Below are positions 51,699 through 59,407 of a stretch of 64,000 nucleotides of DNA, one piece after another. The notes below the pieces were generated by a model. That model did no database searches. It worked only from the letters and a program-made list of their open reading frames with translations, and had not been told where the DNA came from. Location of the stretch: positions 1 to 64,000 of the forward strand of contig JBDTEO010000009.1 in assembly GCA_039922495.1 (NCBI GenBank), written 5' to 3'. Made by a program: the position numbers and the translations under genes. The stretch is from JALYYC01 sp039922495. GTDB lineage: Bacteria; Chloroflexota; Dormibacteria; CF-121. Positions within the stretch are counted from its first letter, which is position 1. Each line of letters begins with the position of its first letter.

Positions 51699-52916
51699 TT
51701 GGCACTTGATAGCGTCCTCAAGGCGTACCAGTCACCGACCCGGATGGTCCATGCCATCGGGGCGCTTTCCGCCCTGGGGCAGGAGGCCGCGGCGCTCAAC
51801 GTCAAACGGCCGCTGGTCGTCACCGACCAGGGCATCGTGAAGGCCGGGCTGCTCGAGGAGGCCTTGAAGCCGCTTCGCGCCGCCGGCCTGGACCCGGTCG
51901 TCTACGACCAGGTCCGCGCCAACCCGGGCATTGCGCTGGTCGATGCCGGCGCACGCTATTACAAGTCCGAACGCTGCGACGGCTTGGTGGCGATTGGCGG
52001 CGGCAGCTCGATCGACGCCGCCAAGGGCATCGGCGTGGTTGTCGTGCACGGGGGGAGCATTGCCCAGTACGAGTGGGGCAAGGATCCGATCCACTCGCGC
52101 ATCCCGCCGCTGGTCGCGGTTCCCACCACCGCCGGCACCGGCAGCGAGGTCACGCTCTGGGCGGTGATCACCGACCCCGACCGGAAGATCAAGTTCAACG
52201 TAGGCGGCACGCCCAACATCGCCTCGTGGGTGGCGCTCGTCGATCCGATGCTGAGCGTCAACCTGCCATCCGGCGTGACCGCGGGTACCGGGATGGATGC
52301 GCTGACGCACGCGATCGAGTGCTACACGATGGCCTACCACCAGCCGTTCACCGACGCCGTCGCGCTGCTGGCGATGGAGTACTGCGGCCGCTACCTGCGC
52401 GTCGCCTACGCGCAGGGCCACAATCTCGAGGCTCGCTATCACATGAGCATGGGCGCGATGCTCGCCGGCCTGGCCTACGGAACGGACTCCGCCGGGGCGG
52501 CGCACGCGATGAGCCAAACGGCCGGCGGCGTGCACGACGCGCCGCACGGCGCGCTCACCGGCCGCCTGCTGGCACCGGTGATGGAATACAACTACGCCGG
52601 CGAGCCGGACCGCTTCGCGCGCATCTCCCAGGCGCTGGGACTCGAGATCGCGAACAAGTCGGTTTGGAGGGCGGCCGAAGCCTCGGTTGAGTATGTCTTC
52701 CAGCTGACCGAGGATCTCGACATCCCGTCGCTCAACGAGCTCGGCTTCTCCGAGGAGGAGATCCCCCTGCTGTCCGAGAAGGCCGCCGCCGACTCGCAAA
52801 GCATCGGCAACCCGCGTGATGTGGACGCCAAAAACTACGAAAAGATCTACGCCCGGGCCTTCGAGGCCGGACGCCATCGCAAGGCCGCCAGGACGCTGGC
52901 CCACGTGGGTAGCTAA
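51699..52916 (+). CDS. iron-containing alcohol dehydrogenase
   Basis: A 405-residue group III alcohol dehydrogenase. NAD-binding AIGGGSSIDAAKGIGVVV is at about residues 91-108, TTAGTGSEVTLWAVITD follows near 141, and the metal site region has GTGMDALTHAIECY and AHAMSQTAGGVHDAPHG, giving the Asp and three His. Family members reduce aldehydes or oxidise small alcohols, methanol or formaldehyde-type compounds. Its role with the aldehyde dehydrogenase downstream could be oxidation of choline to betaine, or handling formaldehyde from demethylation; both are inference. A strong Shine-Dalgarno AAGGAGGAGG precedes TTG 51699. Confidence 0.93.
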   Translation: MALDSVLKAYQSPTRMVHAIGALSALGQEAAALNVKRPLVVTDQGIVKAGLLEEALKPLRAAGLDPVVYDQVRANPGIALVDAGARYYKSERCDGLVAIGGGSSIDAAKGIGVVVVHGGSIAQYEWGKDPIHSRIPPLVAVPTTAGTGSEVTLWAVITDPDRKIKFNVGGTPNIASWVALVDPMLSVNLPSGVTAGTGMDALTHAIECYTMAYHQPFTDAVALLAMEYCGRYLRVAYAQGHNLEARYHMSMGAMLAGLAYGTDSAGAAHAMSQTAGGVHDAPHGALTGRLLAPVMEYNYAGEPDRFARISQALGLEIANKSVWRAAEASVEYVFQLTEDLDIPSLNELGFSEEEIPLLSEKAAADSQSIGNPRDVDAKNYEKIYARAFEAGRHRKAARTLAHVGS

Positions 52917-52921
52917 TCCGG

Positions 52922-54376
52922 ATGTGGAAGAACACCTTTAAGCCGTACGACGTTCTGTCGGAGGAGCAGGTCCAGCAGGTTCACGACCAGGCGATGCTCA
53001 TCCTGCAGGAGATCGGCGTCGACTTTCTGCATCCGCGCGCGCTCGACGCCTTCCGCGCGGCCGGACTTCCGGTCGAGGACCAGCGGGTTCGCTTCGAGGC
53101 CGCCTTCATTCTGGAGCAGGTGAGGAAGGTTCCGGCGATGTTCGACGTCCAGGCGCGCAATCCGAAAAACACCGTGACGATCGGTGGCGACTACATGGTG
53201 ACCGCCCCGGTCTACGGCCCACCATTTATCACCGACCTGGACCGGGGCCGGCGCAATCCCACCATCGAGGACTTCACCAACTTCGACAAGATGGCCCAGG
53301 CGACGCCGCAGATCCACTGCGCCGGTGGCACGATCGTCGAGCCCGAGAACGTCCCGCTCGAGACGCGCCACCTGGACATGGTCTACTCGCATCTGCGATG
53401 GACGGATAAACCGTTCATGGGCAGCGTCATCTCCGAGGAGAACGCGCGCGATTCGATCGAGATGGCGTCCATCGTCTTTGGGGGCCGCGACAAGATCGAG
53501 AAAACCCCGGCGCTGCTGGCGTTGGTCAACGTCAACAGCCCGCTGCGGTACGACGACCGCATGCTGGGGGCGCTGATCGAATACGCCTCGGCCGGCCAGC
53601 CCGTCATCGCGACCCCCTTCCTGATGGCGGGCGCGATGTCACCGATGGGACTCGCCGGCACCATCGCCCAGCAGACCGCGGAGGCGCTGGCCGGCATCGC
53701 CCTGATCCAGCTGATCCGGCCGGGCGCCCCCTGCATCTACGGCTCCTTTCTGACCAACGTCGATATGCAGTCGGGCAGTCCGGCGTTCGGCACACCGGAG
53801 TCCGCGCTGGGAATCCTGGCAAGCGCCCAGATGGCCCGCCATTACCAGATTCCGTTCCGCGGCGGCGGCGCGCTCACGTCCTCGAAGGGGCCAGACGCCC
53901 AGGCTGCCTACGAATCGATGATGTGCATGTGGCCGACCGTGCTTGGCGGCGTCCACTTCGTGCTGCACGCGGCCGGATGGTTGGAGAGCGCGCTGCTCGC
54001 CTCCTATGAAAAATTCATCATCGACGTCGAGTGCCTGCGAATGTTCGAGTGGATGCTGCAAAAGGGCATCCCCTTCGACGAGGAGGGTCAGGCTATGGAT
54101 GGCATCCGCGAGGTGGGGCCCGGCGGCCACCATCTCGGCTCGGAGCACACCATGCGGAACTACCGCACCGGGTTCTACCGCCCCTGGATCTCCTCCACCG
54201 AGAACTACGATCGCTGGCAACGGATGGGTTCGCGGACGGCGGATCGCGTCGCCAACGAGAAGTGGAAGCAGCTGCTGGCGGACTACGCCGACCCGGGCAT
54301 GCCGCCCGGTGTCGACGAGCAGCTGCAGGCCTTCATCGAAGTCCGCAAGGATGCCATCATGCATGCCGCCGTCTGA
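52922..54376 (+). CDS. trimethylamine methyltransferase (MttB) family protein, non-pyrrolysine
   Basis: A 484-residue member of the MttB superfamily. The frame is open throughout with no in-frame amber, so pyrrolysine is not used; such homologues demethylate glycine betaine (MtgB type), proline betaine, carnitine or related compounds. Visible: DVLSEEQVQQVHDQAMLILQEIGVDFLHPRAL at the start, KNTVTIGGDYMVTAPVYGPPF, AIHCAGGT-like IHCAGGTIVEPENVP, and the C-terminal region GVHFVLHAAGWLESALLASYEKFIIDVECL. Its partner corrinoid protein and activator are in the minus-strand operon 9-11 kb away. It follows the alcohol dehydrogenase by five bases, and its stop overlaps the next start by 14. Confidence 0.93.
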   Translation: MWKNTFKPYDVLSEEQVQQVHDQAMLILQEIGVDFLHPRALDAFRAAGLPVEDQRVRFEAAFILEQVRKVPAMFDVQARNPKNTVTIGGDYMVTAPVYGPPFITDLDRGRRNPTIEDFTNFDKMAQATPQIHCAGGTIVEPENVPLETRHLDMVYSHLRWTDKPFMGSVISEENARDSIEMASIVFGGRDKIEKTPALLALVNVNSPLRYDDRMLGALIEYASAGQPVIATPFLMAGAMSPMGLAGTIAQQTAEALAGIALIQLIRPGAPCIYGSFLTNVDMQSGSPAFGTPESALGILASAQMARHYQIPFRGGGALTSSKGPDAQAAYESMMCMWPTVLGGVHFVLHAAGWLESALLASYEKFIIDVECLRMFEWMLQKGIPFDEEGQAMDGIREVGPGGHHLGSEHTMRNYRTGFYRPWISSTENYDRWQRMGSRTADRVANEKWKQLLADYADPGMPPGVDEQLQAFIEVRKDAIMHAAV

Positions 54377-56864
54377 GGCGCTCCCCGCCCGCGCCCAGGT
54401 CGTCGTCATCGGCGCGGGGATCGTCGGCTGCAGCGCCGCCGACGAGCTAACCCGCCGGGGATGGACGGACGTCGTGGTGATCGACCAGGGTCCGCTCTTC
54501 GCGAGCGGCGGTTCGACCACGCATGCGCCGGGGCTTGTCTTCCAGAACAACGTCTCGCGAACCACCTGCCAATTCGCCAGGCAGGCGGTTGACGTCTACC
54601 GGCAGCTACGACTCAAGGACGAGCCCGTCTACTGGGAGGTCGGCAGCCTCGAGGTGGCCGCGACGCCAGAGCGCTGGGAAGAACTGAAACGAAAGCACGG
54701 ACACGCGACGTCCTGGGGGCTAAAGACGCACCTCGTCGGCCGGGCGGAGATCGAGCGCCTCGTCCCCATCATGCGCACCGACCATCTCTTTGGCGCCATT
54801 CACGTCCCAACCGACGGCACGGTGCGGGCAGTCATGGCGTGCGAGGCGCTGGCCCGGCGCGCCGAAGGCCGGGGCGCCCGCTTTCTCGGACGGACGCGCG
54901 TCACCGGCATCGAGGTCCGCGACGGCCGCGTGCAGTCCGTCACCACGGATCGCGGATCGATCACCGCCGAGCACATCCTCTCCGCCGCCGGGATCTGGGG
55001 GCCGGTGATCGGCCGGATGGCCGGGGTACCGATACCCTTGCAGCCGCTTCAGCACCTCGTCGGGATCACGACGCCGCTGCCGGAGCTCCGCCAAGAGACG
55101 GCCTGGCAGTCGATGCCGATCGTGCGACACCAGGACCGGTCGATGTACTTCCGCCAGGACCACCAGTCCTATCTCATCGGCAGTTACCGGCACGAGCCGG
55201 TCCTCGTCGATCCGGGCGAGCTTCGCAGCAGCTGGGACGGCCCCAGGATGCCATCCTGCGCGCCATTTCGAGACGACCTCTTTGCGCCGGCCATGGAGTA
55301 CACCGCCGAGCTGTACCCGGCGCTGCGCGGCGCCTCCCTGGCAGAGAAGGTCAATGGCATGTTCTCCTTCACGCCCGATGGCCATTCCTTGATTGGCGAA
55401 TCGCTCGACGTCCGCGGGTTCTGGGCCTGCGAGGCCGTCTGGATCACCCACGGCCCCGGCGCGGCGCGAGCCGTGGTCGAGTGGATGGTCGACGGCGTCG
55501 GCAGCCTCGACCTGCACGAGGACGATCTCAACCGCTTCTATACCCACGCCTTCGCCCCCGCCTACCTCCGCGCGCGGGGCGCGCAGAACTACCGCGAGGT
55601 CTACGACATCATTCATCCGCTTCAGCCGATGGAGACGCCCCGGCAGGTTCGGCTGAGCCCCTTTTATGAGCGCCACCGCGCGCTGGGCGGCGTCTTTTTC
55701 GAGGCGGCCAGCTGGGAGCGGCCGCAGTGGTTCGAGGCCAACCGGGGCCTGCTGGACGACCGAACATCCCCAACCCGACAAAGCTGGGCAGCCCGCTTCT
55801 GGTCGCCAATCCAGGCGGCCGAGCATCGAGCCGCGCGTTCGCGGGTCGTGCTCTTCGATGCGACCCCATTCGTCAAGGTCGAGGTCTGCGGCGACGGTGC
55901 CCTTCCCTATCTCCAGCGCCTGGCCGCCAACCAGATGGATCGCCGGGTCGGCGCCGTCACCTACACGGCGATGCTCGATCCGCGCGGCGGGATCATGACC
56001 GATCTCACCGTCACCCGCCTCGACCAGGACCAGTTCTGGGTGGTGACGGGCGGCGGGGTCGGGATGCACGACCTCGCCTGGCTGCGTCAGCAACTGCCCA
56101 CCGACGGCTCGGTCCACCTGCGCGACCTGACATCCGGCTGGTGCTGCCTGGGCGTGTGGGGACCTCGAGCCCGCCAGTTGGTCGAGCCGCTAGCCCAGGA
56201 GAACGTCTCGAATGAGGCCTTTCCCTATTTGACCGCCGCGCCCGTGACGATCGGCAGCATCCCCGCCTACGCCATTCGAATCTCGTACGTCGGGGAGCTT
56301 GGCTGGGAGCTGTACACCCCGACCGAATATGGAACCCGTCTCTGGGACACCCTTTGGGAGGCCGGGCAACCGCTTGGCATCACCGCGCTCGGCGGCGGCG
56401 CCTTCGACTCGCTCCGGCTCGAAAAGGGCTACCGCCTCTGGGGCGCCGACATCCACAGCGAGTACACCCCGTATGAGGCGGGGCTCGGCTTTGCCGTCCG
56501 CCTGTCCAAGGGTGACTTCATCGGCCGGGAAACCCTGCAGCGCGCCAAAGAAGACGCACTCACGCGCAAACTGTGCTGCCTGACCTTCGACGATTCCGAC
56601 GTGGTGGTGATGGGCAAGGAGCCGATCCTTGACGGCGACCGGGTGCTGGGGTTCGTGACCAGCGCCAACTATGGCTACACGGTCGGAAAGAGCATTGCCT
56701 ATGGTTATCTGCCGGTAGGGCAGGCGGCGGAGGGGAGTCGGGTCGAGGTGCAATACTTCGGCCGGCGGTATCCCGCGACCGTGGTCAGGGAACCCCTGTA
56801 CGACCCCGAGATGGCACGGTTGAAAGAGCTGCCGGCGCTGGCCAAGTCAGGAGGGACACGATGA
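54363..56864 (+). CDS. dimethylglycine dehydrogenase-like flavoprotein, copy 2
   Basis: An 833-residue paralogue of the gene at 48325, with the same DAO plus GcvT layout. VVVIGAGIVGCSAADELTRRG (about residues 12-32) is the FAD site and SGGSTTHAPGLVFQNN keeps the His expected to bind FAD. The GcvT half has RVVLFDATPFVKVEVCGDGAL, YTAMLDPRGGIMTDLTVTRL and GAFDSLRLEKGYRLWG. The two copies are only moderately similar, so they may act on different N-methyl substrates (dimethylglycine, sarcosine or a proline-betaine derivative). The start is ATG 54363 inside the end of mttB; the upstream in-frame extension is antisense-like and was rejected. Confidence 0.9.
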   Translation: MPPSEALPARAQVVVIGAGIVGCSAADELTRRGWTDVVVIDQGPLFASGGSTTHAPGLVFQNNVSRTTCQFARQAVDVYRQLRLKDEPVYWEVGSLEVAATPERWEELKRKHGHATSWGLKTHLVGRAEIERLVPIMRTDHLFGAIHVPTDGTVRAVMACEALARRAEGRGARFLGRTRVTGIEVRDGRVQSVTTDRGSITAEHILSAAGIWGPVIGRMAGVPIPLQPLQHLVGITTPLPELRQETAWQSMPIVRHQDRSMYFRQDHQSYLIGSYRHEPVLVDPGELRSSWDGPRMPSCAPFRDDLFAPAMEYTAELYPALRGASLAEKVNGMFSFTPDGHSLIGESLDVRGFWACEAVWITHGPGAARAVVEWMVDGVGSLDLHEDDLNRFYTHAFAPAYLRARGAQNYREVYDIIHPLQPMETPRQVRLSPFYERHRALGGVFFEAASWERPQWFEANRGLLDDRTSPTRQSWAARFWSPIQAAEHRAARSRVVLFDATPFVKVEVCGDGALPYLQRLAANQMDRRVGAVTYTAMLDPRGGIMTDLTVTRLDQDQFWVVTGGGVGMHDLAWLRQQLPTDGSVHLRDLTSGWCCLGVWGPRARQLVEPLAQENVSNEAFPYLTAAPVTIGSIPAYAIRISYVGELGWELYTPTEYGTRLWDTLWEAGQPLGITALGGGAFDSLRLEKGYRLWGADIHSEYTPYEAGLGFAVRLSKGDFIGRETLQRAKEDALTRKLCCLTFDDSDVVVMGKEPILDGDRVLGFVTSANYGYTVGKSIAYGYLPVGQAAEGSRVEVQYFGRRYPATVVREPLYDPEMARLKELPALAKSGGTR

Positions 56865-58327
56865 AGGTGGTCGAAAAGGCGCAGACGTTGAAGATGTTCA
56901 TCGGCGGGCGCTGGGTTGACTCCGAGGGCGGCGAGACGTTCGAGGCCGTCAGCCCGGCGACCGGTGAGGTTATCGCCCAGATCCCTAAGGGCACCCGGGC
57001 GGACGCCGGCCGCGCCGTCGAGGCCGCCCACAAGGCCCGCGCCGCGATGGCATCGCTGGGCGCCTTCGATCGCGCCGTCCTCCTGCACCGGATCGCCGAT
57101 GCGATGGAGCAACGCCGCGACGAGCTGGCCCGCTGGCTGTCCTTGGACCAGGGCAAGCCACACAAGGCCGAGGCCGTCGGCGAGGTGGGCGAAGCGATCG
57201 AATATTTCCGCATCGCCGCCGAGGACATCAAGCGGCTCGAGACCAACGTGATCCCATCGGCGAGCAAGAACAAGCTCGTCTTCACGCTGCGCGTGCCGCG
57301 CGGGGCCTACGCCGTCATCACGCCATGGAACTGGCCTCTGACGATGGCCACCGAGGTGATCGCGCCGGCGCTGGCCGGCGGCAACACGGTGGTCTGGGCG
57401 CCCGCCACCTCGACCTCCGCGATCTCGGTGAAGTTGATGGAGTGCCTGGCGACGGCCGACCTGCCGGATGGCGCCGTCAACCTCGTGACCGGGCCGGGAT
57501 CGGTCGTCGGCGATGAGATCGCCGGGCATCCCTTGATCGCCGGGGTCGGGTTCGTCGGGTCGACCGAGACCGGGCGTTCGGTCGCGCGCCGGGCGGCCGG
57601 GAAACACGTGATGCTCGAACTCGGTGGCAACGGACCGATCGTCATCTTCGATGATGCGGACATCCCGCGCGCGATCGAGGGAACGATGACCGGCTGTTTC
57701 CTCTGCGCCGGGCAGAGCTGTACCGCGGGCGAGCGCATCCTGGTGCATCGCGCCATCGAGCAAGAGTTCGCCGCCGGCCTCAAGCAAGCGGTGGAAGCGC
57801 TGAAGCTCGGTGATCCCTTCGAGGACGACACCACCATGGGCCCCCTGAACAACGAGGGGGTCGCGCTCAAGATGGACGCGCATGTCAAGGACGCTGTCGA
57901 CCAGGGGGCCAAAGTCCTGACCGGTGGCGCCCGGGCCACGCGGTTCCCAACGCACCTGTTCTACGAGGCGACCGTGCTCACCGGCGTCATTCCGGGCATG
58001 CGGGTGAGCCGGGAGGAGACCTTCGGCCCGATCGCGCCGCTGATCCCCTTTGCCGATGAGGCGGAGGGGCTCGCCATTGCCAATGATTCGCCCTACGGGC
58101 TACTCGGCTCCGTCTACACCCGCGACATCGACCGGGCCCTGCGCTTTGCCCAGCGCATGGAAACCGGCTGGGTCAACGTCAACGAGTCGTCGAACTACTG
58201 GGAAGCGCACATTCCGTTCGGCGGACGGGCCGGCAAGGACAGTGGCATCGGCCGCGTCGGCGGTCATCGCGCGATCGAGCAGATGACAGACCTCAAGACC
58301 ATCATCGTGGACGTCCGGGAATCGTAG
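56861..58327 (+). CDS. NAD(P)-dependent aldehyde dehydrogenase
   Basis: A 488-residue ALDH. NAD-binding ITPWNWPLTMATEVIAPALAGGN is at about residues 149-171, VGFVGSTETGRSV near 227, the catalytic Glu in LELGGNGP (about 251-258), and the Cys in GQSCTAGERI (about 285-294). It resembles succinate-semialdehyde or betaine-aldehyde type enzymes, and a betaine aldehyde role would fit the choline-like context (inference). The ATG at 56861 shares ATGA with copy 2 of the flavoprotein. It ends the amine operon. Confidence 0.94.
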   Translation: MKVVEKAQTLKMFIGGRWVDSEGGETFEAVSPATGEVIAQIPKGTRADAGRAVEAAHKARAAMASLGAFDRAVLLHRIADAMEQRRDELARWLSLDQGKPHKAEAVGEVGEAIEYFRIAAEDIKRLETNVIPSASKNKLVFTLRVPRGAYAVITPWNWPLTMATEVIAPALAGGNTVVWAPATSTSAISVKLMECLATADLPDGAVNLVTGPGSVVGDEIAGHPLIAGVGFVGSTETGRSVARRAAGKHVMLELGGNGPIVIFDDADIPRAIEGTMTGCFLCAGQSCTAGERILVHRAIEQEFAAGLKQAVEALKLGDPFEDDTTMGPLNNEGVALKMDAHVKDAVDQGAKVLTGGARATRFPTHLFYEATVLTGVIPGMRVSREETFGPIAPLIPFADEAEGLAIANDSPYGLLGSVYTRDIDRALRFAQRMETGWVNVNESSNYWEAHIPFGGRAGKDSGIGRVGGHRAIEQMTDLKTIIVDVRES

Positions 58328-58331
58328 ATCA

Positions 58332-59102
58332 TTGACCAGCGGGAGCGCGACGCCGCTGGCGGATGTGATCGCCGAGGCCGAACGGATCGGCGCCGCGGCC
58401 GCGGCGGCGAAGGTGTTTGCCAAGCTGGTGGGCGGCGCGGCCGTCAATTTGCATTCGCCGAGCGCGAGCCGGCCGCCGCTCAAACGCAAGTACGGGGACC
58501 TGGACTTCGTCGCGCCCTCCAAGCAGCAGGGCGCGGTCCAGAAGCTCTTCGAGTCACTCGGCTACGAGGGGGACCGGCGCTTCAATACCTTGAACGGTCA
58601 TCAACGGCTGCTCTACCTCGATGGCGCCAACAACCGCCAGATCGACGTCTTCATCGATCGAATGCGGATGTGTCACGTCATCGAACTCGCGGACCGGCTT
58701 AGCCTCAGCGGTCCGTGCCTGGCCCCGGCCGATCTTTTGCTCAGCAAATTGCAGGTCTTCGAAGTGAACCGGAAGGATCTTGTCGACTCGGTGGCGCTGC
58801 TCCTCGATCATCCCGTCGGGTCGACTGATGACGACCGCATCAACGCGCCCTACCTGGCGCGGCTCCTGGCGCACGACTGGGGCCTGCACCGGACGATCCA
58901 GATGAACACCCAGCGGGTGCGCGACGCGGTAAAGGAGCTTGATGTCGACGGGGGAATGGTCGGGCAGCGGCTCGATCAACTCTGGGTGGCGGTTGACGCC
59001 CAGCCGAAATCGCTGAAATGGAAACTGCGCAGCCGGGTCGGCGACCGCGTGAGCTGGTACGAGCTGCCGGAAGAAGTGCGGCAGCCGTACGAGACGGCGT
59101 AG
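58332..59102 (+). CDS. nucleotidyltransferase-fold hypothetical protein
   Basis: A 256-residue protein. LVGGAAVNLHSPSASRPPLKRKYGDLDFVAP (about residues 33-63) has a G-x-A-x-N...DLD pattern, and a later QIDVFIDRMRMCHVIELADRLSLSGPCLAPADLLLSKLQ resembles the AbiEii/MNT-type nucleotidyltransferases, which can be antitoxin/toxin or tRNA-modifying enzymes. The exact family is uncertain. It begins with TTG 58332, four bases after the aldehyde dehydrogenase stop, so it may be read through from the operon. No partner antitoxin was found beside it. Confidence 0.65.
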   Translation: MTSGSATPLADVIAEAERIGAAAAAAKVFAKLVGGAAVNLHSPSASRPPLKRKYGDLDFVAPSKQQGAVQKLFESLGYEGDRRFNTLNGHQRLLYLDGANNRQIDVFIDRMRMCHVIELADRLSLSGPCLAPADLLLSKLQVFEVNRKDLVDSVALLLDHPVGSTDDDRINAPYLARLLAHDWGLHRTIQMNTQRVRDAVKELDVDGGMVGQRLDQLWVAVDAQPKSLKWKLRSRVGDRVSWYELPEEVRQPYETA

Positions 59103-59129
59103 CCGCGGTCGAGAACCCGGCCCAGTTGG

Positions 59130-59399
59130 GTGAGGTTCCCGCGCTCGAGCTGGGTGGCCGCGGCCCGGTGGGGGAACTCGGTCGCCTTCGAGCAACTGGT
59201 GCTTGCCCACCGGCGTGAGCCCTTCACCCACGGCTACCGGATGCTCCCCGCCGCGCAGGATGCTGAGGACGCGCTCCAGGAGTCGCCGCTCGCGGCCTGG
59301 CGAGGGATGGCGGGTTTCGATGCCAGGAGCTCGTTGCGCACAGCCGGGGTAACCACCACAGGAGCGATCGTCGCGACCTACGTTCGGGCCGCCGATTGA
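59130..59399 (+). pseudogene. truncated sigma-70 (ECF-like) region 2 remnant
   Basis: An open frame encodes AFEQLVLAHRREPFTHGYRM, then DAEDALQESPLAAWRGMAGF and DARSSLRT. This is recognisable as ECF sigma region 2 (LVxxHR..., DAEDALQE, AWRxxxxFxxRSSLR). Region 4 and the usual W-LYRI follow-up are missing, and several conserved positions are altered. The remaining 30 codons are unrelated. It lies in the 305-base gap (59103-59407) between the nucleotidyltransferase-like gene and the convergent GGDEF gene; I see nothing else in that gap. Confidence 0.6.
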
Positions 59400-59407
59400 T
59401 CGGTGAC

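Noticed and set aside
52922..54376. Pyrrolysine-containing trimethylamine methyltransferase
   Set aside because: No in-frame TAG codon, and no pyl genes in the window.
58332..59102. Toxin-antitoxin system around the nucleotidyltransferase-like gene
   Set aside because: No partner gene of antitoxin type is adjacent; the next element is a sigma-factor remnant.
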